From Chryseobacterium sp. Leaf394 (GTDB lineage Bacteria > Bacteroidota > Bacteroidia > Flavobacteriales > Weeksellaceae): DNA of 64,000 nucleotides. Positions 28,688 to 37,718 of the stretch are shown one piece after another. The notes under the pieces are model-generated. The model saw only the letters and a list, made by a program, of their open reading frames with translations, was not told the DNA's origin and did no database searches. The first letter of the stretch is position 1. Each line of letters begins with the position of its first letter. The stretch is taken from assembly GCF_001424105.1 (NCBI RefSeq), contig NZ_LMQH01000011.1, forward strand, positions 1,945,844 through 2,009,843, read 5' to 3'. The position numbers and the translations under genes were made by a program.

Positions 28688-28713
28688 AATGACTGCACTT
28701 TCGCACAGTCATT
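28688..28713 (-). terminator. Intrinsic terminator
   Basis: AATGACTG and CAGTCATT pair over a 10-nt loop, with a T run on the minus strand (AAAAAA on the plus). It is 29 bp past the stop of the gene at 28742. Confidence 0.75.
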
Positions 28714-28741
28714 CTTTATTTAAAATTTTTTATAAGCCTGA

Positions 28742-29167
28742 TTACCGCTTATTTCCTTTAGCCTTATAGACTTTATGAACCTTTGCTTTTTTGTTCATAT
28801 GTTTATAGCGCTTATCATTGTTTTTGTTACTGTTGTAGACAGCTACAGGATTTTTTCCTTTATAATATTTGGTTTTAAACTTTGTATATTTATCTCTTCC
28901 CATGATTCTCTCCAGCTCAGAATATCTGTCTGTAGACCATCTGTCGGGCTGATTTGAATACACTCTGTTCCAGCCATCGTAATCATTGTATCTGTTATTC
29001 AGAGCGTTAATTTCATTCGCTTGTGTTGCTGATAATAACAGATCTGAAACCACAGTCTGCCAGTTGACATCTGTTACACTTCTTCTGTAATCATTGTAAT
29101 AATCTGACTGCGCATATCCCAAACTGAAAGTTCCAAGGAGTAATGCTGTGATGAATAATTTTTTCAT
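28742..29167 (-). CDS. Secreted basic protein of unknown function
   Basis: A 141-residue exported protein with a signal peptide ending LGYAQ. The mature part is rich in Tyr, Asn, Asp and Arg (SDYYNDYRRS, NNRYNDYDGWNR) and ends in a strongly basic tail (KKAKVHKVYKAKGNKR). This pattern is frequent in small secreted Chryseobacterium proteins. No enzyme motif is present. It might bind anionic polymers, but this is only a guess from charge. Confidence 0.7.
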   Translation of the reverse strand: MKKLFITALLLGTFSLGYAQSDYYNDYRRSVTDVNWQTVVSDLLLSATQANEINALNNRYNDYDGWNRVYSNQPDRWSTDRYSELERIMGRDKYTKFKTKYYKGKNPVAVYNSNKNNDKRYKHMNKKAKVHKVYKAKGNKR

Positions 29168-29397
29168 TTTGTATAAACTTGTAATTACATAGTTTCAACA
29201 TCAATGCCAAAAAAATTTAGTCAAATCACAATAAATAGTTAAATATCAACTTCATAGGGCATGTAAAGCTGTTAAACCATAATTTAAATTGAATCATATA
29301 GTTTGATACACCTTAAATGTTTTGATGAGAAAATTTATTAACCAGCCGTATAAGTTATCAACTTAGTCGAAAACTTATTTGTACTACAAAAAATGAA

Positions 29398-29415
29398 AGC
29401 GGACTAAAGTCCGCT
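29398..29415. repeat. Short palindrome AGCGGACT-AA-AGTCCGCT
   Basis: A perfect 8-bp inverted repeat around AA, GC-rich in an AT-rich gap between 29168 and 29466. It looks like a small dispersed palindromic element rather than a terminator, since no T run follows. Nothing else is visible in the gap. Confidence 0.5.
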
Positions 29416-29466
29416 CCAATATTATTCAGGATATTTCAATTCTTTAGTAAGAAATTTGTTTTAAGC

Positions 29467-30549
29467 CTACCACTTCATCACATCCTTCACCACCCCATTT
29501 TTCTGGGTGTGTTGCAGCAATTCTGTTTCAATAAAAGATTTGATCTGTTCTTCTGAACCATCGTTCGGGAAAAGCAAATGAACATTGGCACCAGCATCCA
29601 GCGTAAAAAACAAAGGCAAATTGGTTTCTCTTCTGAAATCCCAGATCTTATTGATGACTTCCAAGGTTCCGGTTTTCATTAGAATAAATGCAGGATCGCT
29701 CATCATCATCATTGCGTGAAGGGTTAAGGCTTCGTGCTCAACCAATTTGATAAACTCCTCCATGTTTCCGCTTTTCAGAACTTCCTTCATCGGAACAAAG
29801 TTTTCTCTCGCCTCCTGAAATCTTCTTTCTGCGTAAGGATTTGTGTTCATTAAGCCATGACCAACAGTAGAAGAAACGCTTTTTACACCTTCATGAATCA
29901 ATAAAACCCAATCGTTAAAGTCTTTAAAAACAGGATGAATTTCGTCATCAGAATATTTCACTGCGAACAGATCCGAGCTTCCTTCCACCTCATCAGATTC
30001 GCCCCAGACCACCAAACCGTTATACAGACTTCTGCATGCACTTCCGCTCCCCAATCTTGCCAAAAATGAGGCTTTTTTTAGGATGAATGATGACTGATCA
30101 TTGATCACTGATGATTCTGTATTTGTACTTGAAAACTGTTCATCTAAACTCATCAGACATTTTGCAATCGCTCCAAAACCTGAAGCTGAACTTGCAATTC
30201 CCGAACTGTGAGGAAATGTATTTTCGGTTCTGATAGTGTATTTTCCTTTTAAAATCCAAGGCAAATACTGCTCGATATTTTTGAAATATTTTTCAATCTT
30301 TTCGGCAAATTTCACTTCTTCATTTCCTGCTAAAAAAGTCTGGACAGAAAACGGTTCATTGGCCAGAAACTCCATCTCCGTGTTGGTTTTACAGTGATTT
30401 AAAGTAAAACTAATGCTCGGATTCGCAGGAATCTGATTGGCGTATTTCCCCCAATATTTAATTAAAGCAATATTTGACGGACAGCTTTCTGAAACTGTTT
30501 TATTCTGTATTGTAAATTCGTCTGTTCCTAAAAAATCGTTTGTTGTCAT
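29467..30549 (-). CDS. mvaD: Diphosphomevalonate decarboxylase
   Basis: It converts mevalonate diphosphate, with ATP, to isopentenyl diphosphate, the last step of the mevalonate route used by this lineage for isoprenoids. It is a 360-residue GHMP-kinase-fold protein. SNIALIKYWGKY at 25-36 and the ATP loop PHSSGIASSASGFGAIAK at 113-130 are diagnostic, and DAGANVHLL near 317 carries the catalytic Asp. It lies downstream of the acyl-CoA synthetase gene on the same strand, separated by a repeat of about 90 bp, so it may have its own promoter. Confidence 0.95.
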   Translation of the reverse strand: MTTNDFLGTDEFTIQNKTVSESCPSNIALIKYWGKYANQIPANPSISFTLNHCKTNTEMEFLANEPFSVQTFLAGNEEVKFAEKIEKYFKNIEQYLPWILKGKYTIRTENTFPHSSGIASSASGFGAIAKCLMSLDEQFSSTNTESSVINDQSSFILKKASFLARLGSGSACRSLYNGLVVWGESDEVEGSSDLFAVKYSDDEIHPVFKDFNDWVLLIHEGVKSVSSTVGHGLMNTNPYAERRFQEARENFVPMKEVLKSGNMEEFIKLVEHEALTLHAMMMMSDPAFILMKTGTLEVINKIWDFRRETNLPLFFTLDAGANVHLLFPNDGSEEQIKSFIETELLQHTQKNGVVKDVMKW

Positions 30550-30610
30550 AGTTTAAAATAAAATTTTTAACCGTTTTAAAATCATTTGAAATTATGGTTT
30601 TGAAATAGAT

Positions 30611-30696
30611 TACGCCCTTTGCAGGGCTGATATTTAATTGAGATTTTCAGATTGATTGGGCTTCACCCAATGCTGGTCGTCAACAAGCCTTCAAGA
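30611..30696. repeat. Interspersed palindromic repeat
   Basis: Two GC-rich hairpins, GCCCTTTGCAGGGC and GGGCTTCACCC, sit 40 bp apart in an otherwise AT-rich gap, with GTCAACAAGCCTTCAAGAC beyond. It looks like a dispersed non-coding element. It lies between the acyl-CoA synthetase gene and mvaD. Confidence 0.6.
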
Positions 30697-30727
30697 CTCA
30701 TCCTCAACCTTAACCTCAACCTTAATT

Positions 30728-32497
30728 TTAATACATTTTTTCAATCAAATCCGCGTATTTCTTCATCACCACATTTCTTTTTACTTTCAAAGTTGGCGTT
30801 ATTTCTCCACTGCTGATTTCAAATTCTGACGGCATCAGCGTAAACTTTTTCACTTTTTCGTAATCTGAGATCTGATGCTGCAGTCCGTTTATTTTTTCTT
30901 TGTAAAAATCAATAATTTCTTTCTTTTTTACAATATCCTCCCAGCTGGTAAATGGAATGTTTTTCTTATTTAAATAATCCTTCAGAAACTCAAAATTCGG
31001 AACAATCAAAGCTGAAACAAACTGTCTTCCTTCGGCAATTAATGTTATCTGACTGATAAAATTATTGTTGGTGAGAAGATTTTCAATCATTTGCGGAGCG
31101 ATGTATTTTCCGTTAGAAGTTTTCATCAAATCTTTGATTCGGTCTGTAATAAAAAGATTTCCGTTTTCATCAAATTTTCCTGCGTCGCCGGTTTTAAACC
31201 AACCATCGTGTGTGAAAACTTTTTCGGTTTCTTCAGGCCGGTTGTAATAACCTTTCATAATTCCGTTTCCTTTTGCCTGAATTTCATCATGATCGCCAAT
31301 GCGAAGTTCTACGCCCGGTAAAGGCTTTCCGCAACTTCCGTGTTCAAAATTAGTCAGTGGGAAAGCCGTCAAAGTTGCCGTCGTTTCGGTCAAACCATAG
31401 CCAACGGTCACATGAATGTCGACCGATTCAAAAAACTGAGTGACTTCCGGCGACAGAGAAGCTCCGCCACAGGGAATAAACCAAAGTCTTCCGCCCAGTT
31501 TCTCTTTAATCTTACTGAAAACCAGTAAATCTGCAACGGTTTCCTTGGCTTTTAAACCGAAAGGAATTGATTTTTCTGTTCTTTTAAATTCTGCGGTTTC
31601 TTTTCCAGTTTCCAATGCCCATTTGAAGATTTTCTTTTTTAAAGATGAACCTTCTTCTGCCTTTTCCAAAACTCCTGCATATACTTTCTGCAAAAACCTC
31701 GGAACAACGCACATCATCGTTGGTTTTACCTCAACCAAAGCTTTGACAATATCTTTAGAATCTTCCAGAAAATAAACTCTTGCTCCGCCATACAGACACA
31801 GTAAACTCCAGCTTCTTTCGAAAACGTGGGTCAATGGCAAAAACGCCAGTGAAACTTCGTCTTCGAAATTTTTAAACTTAAAAAATTCAAAATGGGCATC
31901 ACATATTTTGATGAAATTGGTGTGAGGAAGCATTACTCCTTTGGGATTTCCCGTTGTTCCTGATGTGTAAATTATGGTTGCGGTATCGTCTTCATTTTTT
32001 TCTGAAAACTGAAATTCAGCTGATGACTTCGCAATAAAATCTTCCAGATAAAAACTGCTGAATTCTTTCTTGATCCAGACCGCTTTCTTCGAAATGATGA
32101 TTGATTTTAAATCAGTACTTTCCTTTTTTAAAATCTCAAGACATGAATCATATTGAGCCTGACTGCCAACCAAAACCGATTTTGCACCTGAATCTTTTAA
32201 AATAAATTCCGCCTGCTCAGTATTATTGGTTGAATAAATCGGAACGGTAATCGCTCCAATTGACAATATAGCCAAATCAAAAATCATCCATTCTGCAGAA
32301 TTATCGGCATAAATAGCGACTTTATCATTTTCAGAAATTCCTGATTCTTTTAAAGCGTTGGCTGTTTTAAAAATAATTTCGCTGAATTTATTCCAGCTTA
32401 ATTCTTTCCACTTGCCATCTTTTTTCTTAAAGCCAATTGCTGATTTTAAAGGATGCTTTTCTACATTTTTTCTGATGATTGCCTCTGCAAGATTCAT
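30728..32497 (-). CDS. Long-chain acyl-CoA synthetase (AMP-forming)
   Basis: It activates a carboxylic acid, probably a fatty acid, with ATP and then CoA through an acyl-adenylate. At 589 residues it shows the ANL-family P-loop YTSGTTGNPKGVML (177-190), VGYGLTETTATLT (the Tyr-Gly-x-Thr-Glu motif), WFKTGDAGKFD and a C-terminal lysine in the LKVKRN segment. It overlaps the end of the epimerase gene by 4 bp, which points to co-translation at the far end of the graspetide gene run. Whether it serves that pathway or general lipid metabolism cannot be decided here. Confidence 0.92.
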   Translation of the reverse strand: MNLAEAIIRKNVEKHPLKSAIGFKKKDGKWKELSWNKFSEIIFKTANALKESGISENDKVAIYADNSAEWMIFDLAILSIGAITVPIYSTNNTEQAEFILKDSGAKSVLVGSQAQYDSCLEILKKESTDLKSIIISKKAVWIKKEFSSFYLEDFIAKSSAEFQFSEKNEDDTATIIYTSGTTGNPKGVMLPHTNFIKICDAHFEFFKFKNFEDEVSLAFLPLTHVFERSWSLLCLYGGARVYFLEDSKDIVKALVEVKPTMMCVVPRFLQKVYAGVLEKAEEGSSLKKKIFKWALETGKETAEFKRTEKSIPFGLKAKETVADLLVFSKIKEKLGGRLWFIPCGGASLSPEVTQFFESVDIHVTVGYGLTETTATLTAFPLTNFEHGSCGKPLPGVELRIGDHDEIQAKGNGIMKGYYNRPEETEKVFTHDGWFKTGDAGKFDENGNLFITDRIKDLMKTSNGKYIAPQMIENLLTNNNFISQITLIAEGRQFVSALIVPNFEFLKDYLNKKNIPFTSWEDIVKKKEIIDFYKEKINGLQHQISDYEKVKKFTLMPSEFEISSGEITPTLKVKRNVVMKKYADLIEKMY

Positions 32498-33510
32498 TTA
32501 TTTGTCAGCTTTTTGTCGTTGATATAATTATTTAAATGAAAATCAATACTTTCCGATACCGGAATAAACTGAAAATCAATCTCTTCTTTAATTTTTTGAT
32601 TTGAAATCCTGGTAAACGTTGTAATCGACTCAATATTGGTTTTATTGACAATCTTCAGTGCAGGAATCAGCCAGCCGAAAAGAATGTTAAACACTCTTCC
32701 GATATTCAGTATTGACTTGGGTAAAATTTTAAGTTCCTTTAAATTTAATTTTGAGCGGATTTGTTTTCCTATTTCGGCGTATCGTTTATTTTCAGAAATT
32801 AAAATAAATCTTTGTCCAAAAACTTCTTTTTCCATTAATTGCAGGGCAATATTAGCAACATCTCTCACATCAACATAATTTGCGCCGCCGGAAAAAGTAA
32901 AATTGTTATTCTCAAAAGTCGGAAAAATATCGCCACTGCTTTTGCCCCAGTTTCCACTTCCGATAATCATTCCGGGATTGATGATGATGGTATTTAAACC
33001 TTCAGCAGAAGCTCTCCAGACTTCCATTTCAGAAAGATGTTTTGAGATGGCGTAGGCAGAATGTTCTATTTTAGGATTAAAATCTGACTCTTCATCCAGT
33101 TCACCTTTTTCATTAAAACTATCCAGAACGGCAATCGAACTTACATGAAGAAACTTTTGGACACCTGAGTTTTCACAAGCGTACAGCAGCTGTTTTGTGC
33201 CTTCTATATTGGTGCGGTACAGTTCTTTTTCATCCTGAGGTCTGAAACTTACTTTCGCCGCACAATGATAGACCTCATCCACGTTTTGCAGTGCAGATTC
33301 AAGAGAATGAATATCATTAAAATCAATGTCTACCCATTCTATTCTGTCGAAAAACGAATCGTGATTCTCTGTATAAAACTGAAAAGATTGCTTTACTTCA
33401 TCAATATTGCTTTCAGGTCTTTTAGCTGCGCGCACGCTTTTTCCCTTTTTTAAAAGTTCCAAAACGATGACTCTGCCTAAAATTCCTGTTGCTCCTGTTA
33501 CAAAAACCAT
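32494..33510 (-). CDS. NAD-dependent epimerase/reductase (extended SDR, 3-beta-HSD-like)
   Basis: A 338-residue cytosolic oxidoreductase. The Rossmann loop GATGILGRV is at 6-14 and the active-site pair is Tyr153/Lys157 (SAYAISK), with SSIAVL at 124-129 supplying the serine. It resembles dihydroflavonol-reductase and 3-beta-hydroxysteroid-dehydrogenase types. It starts 4 bp after the exporter gene stops and overlaps the acyl-CoA synthetase gene, so it sits in the same gene run as the graspetide genes. Substrate unknown. Confidence 0.88.
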   Translation of the reverse strand: MVFVTGATGILGRVIVLELLKKGKSVRAAKRPESNIDEVKQSFQFYTENHDSFFDRIEWVDIDFNDIHSLESALQNVDEVYHCAAKVSFRPQDEKELYRTNIEGTKQLLYACENSGVQKFLHVSSIAVLDSFNEKGELDEESDFNPKIEHSAYAISKHLSEMEVWRASAEGLNTIIINPGMIIGSGNWGKSSGDIFPTFENNNFTFSGGANYVDVRDVANIALQLMEKEVFGQRFILISENKRYAEIGKQIRSKLNLKELKILPKSILNIGRVFNILFGWLIPALKIVNKTNIESITTFTRISNQKIKEEIDFQFIPVSESIDFHLNNYINDKKLTNK

Positions 33511-33514
33511 GAAA

Positions 33515-35671
33515 CTATATTCCTACTTGATTGTTGACTAAGTTATGATAATATTTTTTACGGTTCAAAAGTCCCTGATGATTTCCGCTTTCTACAAATT
33601 CGCCGTTGTGAAGTACCAGAATCTGATCTGCATTTTTGATGGTACTCAGACGGTGTGCGATGATGACGACCGTCCGTCCTTTGAAAAACTCAAAAAGATT
33701 CTCCATAATTTCTTTCTCATTTCGGGAATCGAGTGCGCTTGTGGCCTCATCCAAAAGAAAAATATCAGGATTTCTGTAGACAGAGCGGGCAATTAAAATA
33801 CGCTGCTTCTGCCCTGTGCTCAAGTTTATTCCGTCGTTTCCCACCAAAGTATCCAGACCCTGAGGATACTTCTGTACAAATTTCTGCAAATTTGCAACTT
33901 TTACAGCATAAGTCAGCAGGTTTTCATCAATATTATTACTTTTCAGCGTGATGTTTTTGCGGATCGTGTCTGAGAAGATAAAGCCTTCCTGCATTACTGT
34001 TCCGGTAGTTTCACGCCAGTCAGCAAGAGGAATTTCAGATAGACTTTGGTTACCGTAAGTGATCATTCCTTGATCAGGCTCATAAAACCTCAGCAAAAGT
34101 TTAAATAATGTTGTCTTTCCGCTACCACTTTCGCCGACAATGGCCGTGATTTTGCCTTTCGGAATTTTTACGTTTAAATTTTTTAAAATCTGAAAATCAC
34201 CAAATCCAAAATCTACATTTTCGAGAACGAGGTCTTCATTCTTAAGTGTTTGGCGGCTTTCTTCCAAAGTATTTTCTACAGGTTTTGTGTGTACTTCGGC
34301 TATCCTTTCCAGACTTAATTTGGCATCCTGTGTGATTTGAATAACGTATAACAGCTGATCAAAAGGCGAATTCATCTGACCCACAATAAAACTGATTGCA
34401 AGCATCATCCCGAGCGTCAGATCTCCGTCGATCACAGCGTAGGCAGAAAATCCGGTGATCAGAATATTTTTAAGCTGAGAGATAAAACCCGACCCAATCA
34501 TCTGATACTGTGAAAGTTTCAGTGCTTTTTTGTTCCGCTCAAAGAGTTCTTGCTGTACATCTTCCCATTTTGCCTGCTGAAAATTTTCAGACTGATTGAT
34601 TTTAATCTCAGCCATTCCCAAAACAATTTCATTTAAAATATTCTGATTCTGACTGTTGAGAATGAATTCTTTCTGGTCTAAAACTTTTCTTTTATTTAAA
34701 AAAATGAAAATCCAGACAACCGATAAGAAGCTGAATGTAAAAAATAAAATCAGGATAATGAGATTGTAAGTTCCGAGCACAACCGAGAAAACCAGAAGAT
34801 TGATAAATGAAAAAAGTATTGCCAAAGTATTGGTTGACAGAAACGAACTTATTCTCTGATGGTCTAAAATGCGCTGCTGAATGTCTCCTACTCTTTTCGA
34901 CTCAAAATACGCCACCGGCAGACGGATCAGTTTGCCAATAAAATCGCTGATGAGTCTGATATTGACTTTGGTATTGACTTTGAGCATAATCCAGCTCCGG
35001 ATCAGATCCATAAAACTGTTTCCCAGAAAGAGCACAATCTGGGCGCCTACAATCATTAAAACAAGATTTTTATCTTTAAATTTAATGGCTTTATCAACCA
35101 AATTCTGTGTGAGAAACGGAAAAATAAGTGTGATCACACTCGTAATCACCAAAGTAAGAAGCAAAAAAATAAGAGCTTTGCGTTGATGCTTTAAATATTT
35201 AAAAAGAAACTTAAATCCGTTGACAGAATGGTCTTCTTTTTTCTGAAAAAAAGCTTCGGTCGTTTCAAACAGAAGCGCTTTTCCCGTACTGTTTTCCTGA
35301 AGCCAGCTTTCTTTAAATTCTTCTTCACTAAGTTCAAGTCTGCCATATTCAGGATCGGCTAACGTAATTTTCCCTGATTTTTCCTGAGGAACAAGCACAA
35401 CAAAATGATCGTTTTTCCAGTGAAGAATGCAGGGTTTGGGTGCTTCAGACATCAGTTTTTCGAAGCTGATTTCGACTGCCAAAGTTTCCAGATGCAATTC
35501 CTGTGATGCGGCAATAAGATCATGAAAACTCACGCCCGTTCTCGACTGAAACGTAATCAGCCGGAGGTATTCGGAGGAAAACTTTTTACCGAAATACTGA
35601 GTAATTATCCTGAGACAGGTTGGTCCGCAGTCCATCGAATCCAGCTGTCTATAGTAGGTAATTTTTGCCAC
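33515..35671 (-). CDS. C39-peptidase ABC exporter (PCAT) of the graspetide cluster
   Basis: A 718-residue inner-membrane protein that cleaves a leader peptide after Gly-Gly and exports the product using ATP. The N-terminal C39 peptidase has Gln9, Cys15 (MDCGPTCL), His89 (NDHFVVLV) and Asp106 (ADPEYG), so it should be active. A six-helix ABC membrane domain follows (about 165-440), then the ATPase with Walker A GESGSGKTTL near 505, signature LSTGQKQR and Walker B IFLLDEATSAL. It lies 6 bp after the ester-forming ligase gene. The precursor has a matching Gly-Gly site. Confidence 0.94.
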   Translation of the reverse strand: MAKITYYRQLDSMDCGPTCLRIITQYFGKKFSSEYLRLITFQSRTGVSFHDLIAASQELHLETLAVEISFEKLMSEAPKPCILHWKNDHFVVLVPQEKSGKITLADPEYGRLELSEEEFKESWLQENSTGKALLFETTEAFFQKKEDHSVNGFKFLFKYLKHQRKALIFLLLTLVITSVITLIFPFLTQNLVDKAIKFKDKNLVLMIVGAQIVLFLGNSFMDLIRSWIMLKVNTKVNIRLISDFIGKLIRLPVAYFESKRVGDIQQRILDHQRISSFLSTNTLAILFSFINLLVFSVVLGTYNLIILILFFTFSFLSVVWIFIFLNKRKVLDQKEFILNSQNQNILNEIVLGMAEIKINQSENFQQAKWEDVQQELFERNKKALKLSQYQMIGSGFISQLKNILITGFSAYAVIDGDLTLGMMLAISFIVGQMNSPFDQLLYVIQITQDAKLSLERIAEVHTKPVENTLEESRQTLKNEDLVLENVDFGFGDFQILKNLNVKIPKGKITAIVGESGSGKTTLFKLLLRFYEPDQGMITYGNQSLSEIPLADWRETTGTVMQEGFIFSDTIRKNITLKSNNIDENLLTYAVKVANLQKFVQKYPQGLDTLVGNDGINLSTGQKQRILIARSVYRNPDIFLLDEATSALDSRNEKEIMENLFEFFKGRTVVIIAHRLSTIKNADQILVLHNGEFVESGNHQGLLNRKKYYHNLVNNQVGI

Positions 35672-35677
35672 GTCAAT

Positions 35678-36685
35678 TTAGATTAGAACTGTATTGTCTC
35701 GTCTTTGCGCTTTTTCACACAGCAAATCGGCAATGCTTTTTGAGATCAGATTATCTTCGGTTAAATTATCTAGCCAGAAAAACTCGCCGGCAGCATTGAT
35801 TTCTATGAAATAATATTCATCTTCAGGCGACACAATGATATCAATGGCTCCGTAATCAACATTGTACACATCGAGCAATCTGATGATTTTATTTTCGATT
35901 TCGGATGGAAGATCAGTCTGAACCCATTTCTGTAAAAGATTGACGCCATCCTTCCGCCAGTCCACTTTCGCATCTTCAGACTGTTGAGAATCAATTTCAA
36001 AAGTGTAAATATCCTGACCTACAACCGTTACCCGGAGTTCTTTTTTCTTGTCTATTTTCTTCTGAAACTGCATCGGACAGTATATCAGTCCATCCAGTTC
36101 CTCTAAATTATCTTCATTAATAAGATTGGTAAAAACCACGTTTTCCACACCATCTTCGTAGATCGCGAAACCAGTTTGCATCTTGGTGATCACCTCTTTG
36201 TTTTCGGCAATAAATGCTCTGGCTTCGTCAGGATTATTCGTGATGCAGGTTTCAGGAATTTTAAAACCAATTTTAGAAGCTATTTTCAACTGTTCTTCTT
36301 TGCTGTCCAGTCTTCTGTAAACACTCGGTTTCCCGAGAGAATAGCAATCCAGAGATTCCAGAAATCCGAAAAGTGTATTTCTGATTTCGCCCATGGCAGC
36401 GCCGAAAAATTTACCTTCAAGTTCCTCTTTCAGTCCATTTCCGATATTGTAGGCACGTCTGTACCAAACGGTGGCGATGTCATCAAGACGGAATTCTCCA
36501 TCAGCATTTTCCAGAAAGCTTTCCCAGTTTCCATTTTGGTAGCCTGTGCTGAGTTTATTGTGTAAAGGATAAAGGTCAACATCAAAACGGATCACCTCGA
36601 AACCGTTTGCTTCGATATTTTCTGTCACTTTATCGATTGAGAAATTATCTTCGGTATGGGTTATAATTAAAATTTTATTCTTCAT
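35678..36685 (-). CDS. Graspetide ATP-grasp ligase, ester-forming (MdnC/MvdD-like)
   Basis: A 335-residue ATP-grasp enzyme predicted to phosphorylate acidic side chains of the precursor and close omega-ester rings with Thr and Ser. Diagnostic stretches shared with MdnC/MvdD are VWYRRAYNIG, EVITKMQTGFAIYEDG, LIYCPMQFQ, the LRVTVVGQDIYTFEIDSQ strand, VDWRKDGV and YGAIDIIVSPEDEYYFIEIN with the metal-binding Glu/Asn, then AGEFFWL. Its 5' end overlaps the amide ligase gene by 11 bp. Assignment to the ester-forming class rests on these motifs. Confidence 0.9.
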   Translation of the reverse strand: MKNKILIITHTEDNFSIDKVTENIEANGFEVIRFDVDLYPLHNKLSTGYQNGNWESFLENADGEFRLDDIATVWYRRAYNIGNGLKEELEGKFFGAAMGEIRNTLFGFLESLDCYSLGKPSVYRRLDSKEEQLKIASKIGFKIPETCITNNPDEARAFIAENKEVITKMQTGFAIYEDGVENVVFTNLINEDNLEELDGLIYCPMQFQKKIDKKKELRVTVVGQDIYTFEIDSQQSEDAKVDWRKDGVNLLQKWVQTDLPSEIENKIIRLLDVYNVDYGAIDIIVSPEDEYYFIEINAAGEFFWLDNLTEDNLISKSIADLLCEKAQRRDNTVLI

Positions 36686-37634
36686 GGTCTTCTATTCTTT
36701 TTAAAAGATGATCGGCGATTCTTTCGGCAATAGGAAATCCCAGTTCTTTCTGCAGCATTCCCCACTCTCCCTGTGGATTGACTTCGAGAAAATAATACGC
36801 TCCATCTGTACTTTTGATCATATCGATGGCACCAAAATACAGACCCATCTCTTTCATCATCGAATTGAGATTCATTTCGATCTCCTGAGGAAGCTGATCA
36901 CCAGACCAGAAATAATTTTCCTGAGTAACACGCCAGTCGGTATTTTCACTGTTGTTGATTTTCCCTGCAAAAAACTCACCATCAAGATACACAATTCTGA
37001 GTTCATACTCTTTTTCAATATACGGCTGGAAAATCATCGGACTGTAAATGACATCTGAAAGATTTTCAATATTCGACTGATCAATGATCACTGTGGAAAC
37101 CATATTTTCTCCACTCATGTTTTTAGACAAAACTCCATGCAGCTTGGCAACAGCTTTACCATTGCATTTTTCATTCAAAAAATTTCGAATTTGAACTTCA
37201 TCGTTCGAGAAAAGCGTATCAGGAATCTTTAACCCATTTTTTTCTGCTATACTAAGCTGAAGCATTTTGTTGGCATCAATCTTTTTTTCGTTTTCTAAAG
37301 GATTGATCCACGGAAGATGTTCCAAAAGACTGAAAAGGTTGGTTTTGAGTGTTTCATATTCATTGATAAAAATACCGCTGAAACCTTCATCAAGATCTTC
37401 CGGCGGCTTTACCCTCCATGCTTTGCGGTGCCAGACTGCTTTTATGTCTTTTGAATATATAGTATTCCCGTTAAGATCAGTAATGGTAAAAGAATGCGGA
37501 CTCACGTTAATCTTCTGACTGTGATTAAGCTGATCAGAATTCAGCCTGTAAAAAGAAATATTCTTTGAAGATAAATAATCAAAGAACATATCAACCGTGT
37601 AAAAATCCTGAGAATGGGTAATGCAGAGAATCAT
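36675..37634 (-). CDS. Graspetide ATP-grasp ligase, amide-forming (MdnB/MvdC-like)
   Basis: A 319-residue ATP-grasp enzyme, paralogous to the next gene and predicted to join Lys to an acidic side chain of the precursor by an omega-amide after the esters are made. Matching stretches are AVWHRKAWRV, AVAKLHGVLS, YSPMIFQPYI, LRIVYLDGEFFAGKI, TDWRV and YFGAIDMIKSTDGAYYFLEVNP, ending QGEWGML. The active-site metal ligands (Glu, Asn) are intact. It starts 84 bp after the precursor, beyond a terminator hairpin. Confidence 0.88.
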   Translation of the reverse strand: MILCITHSQDFYTVDMFFDYLSSKNISFYRLNSDQLNHSQKINVSPHSFTITDLNGNTIYSKDIKAVWHRKAWRVKPPEDLDEGFSGIFINEYETLKTNLFSLLEHLPWINPLENEKKIDANKMLQLSIAEKNGLKIPDTLFSNDEVQIRNFLNEKCNGKAVAKLHGVLSKNMSGENMVSTVIIDQSNIENLSDVIYSPMIFQPYIEKEYELRIVYLDGEFFAGKINNSENTDWRVTQENYFWSGDQLPQEIEMNLNSMMKEMGLYFGAIDMIKSTDGAYYFLEVNPQGEWGMLQKELGFPIAERIADHLLKRIEDHEE

Positions 37635-37652
37635 GATAGCCCGTTATAAAAA

Positions 37653-37678
37653 GAGGAAACTTAGCGGTAAGTTTCCTC
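37653..37678 (-). terminator. Terminator/attenuator between precursor and ligase genes
   Basis: GAGGAAACTTA and TAAGTTTCCTC form a perfect 11-bp stem over GCGG; on the minus strand a TTTTT run follows at once. It sits between the precursor stop (37719) and the amide ligase start (37634). It would let most transcripts stop after the precursor, so that peptide is made in excess over the enzymes. Confidence 0.85.
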
Positions 37679-37718
37679 AAATATCAATTTGTAAATATGA
37701 ATAATATTGGAACGGCTT

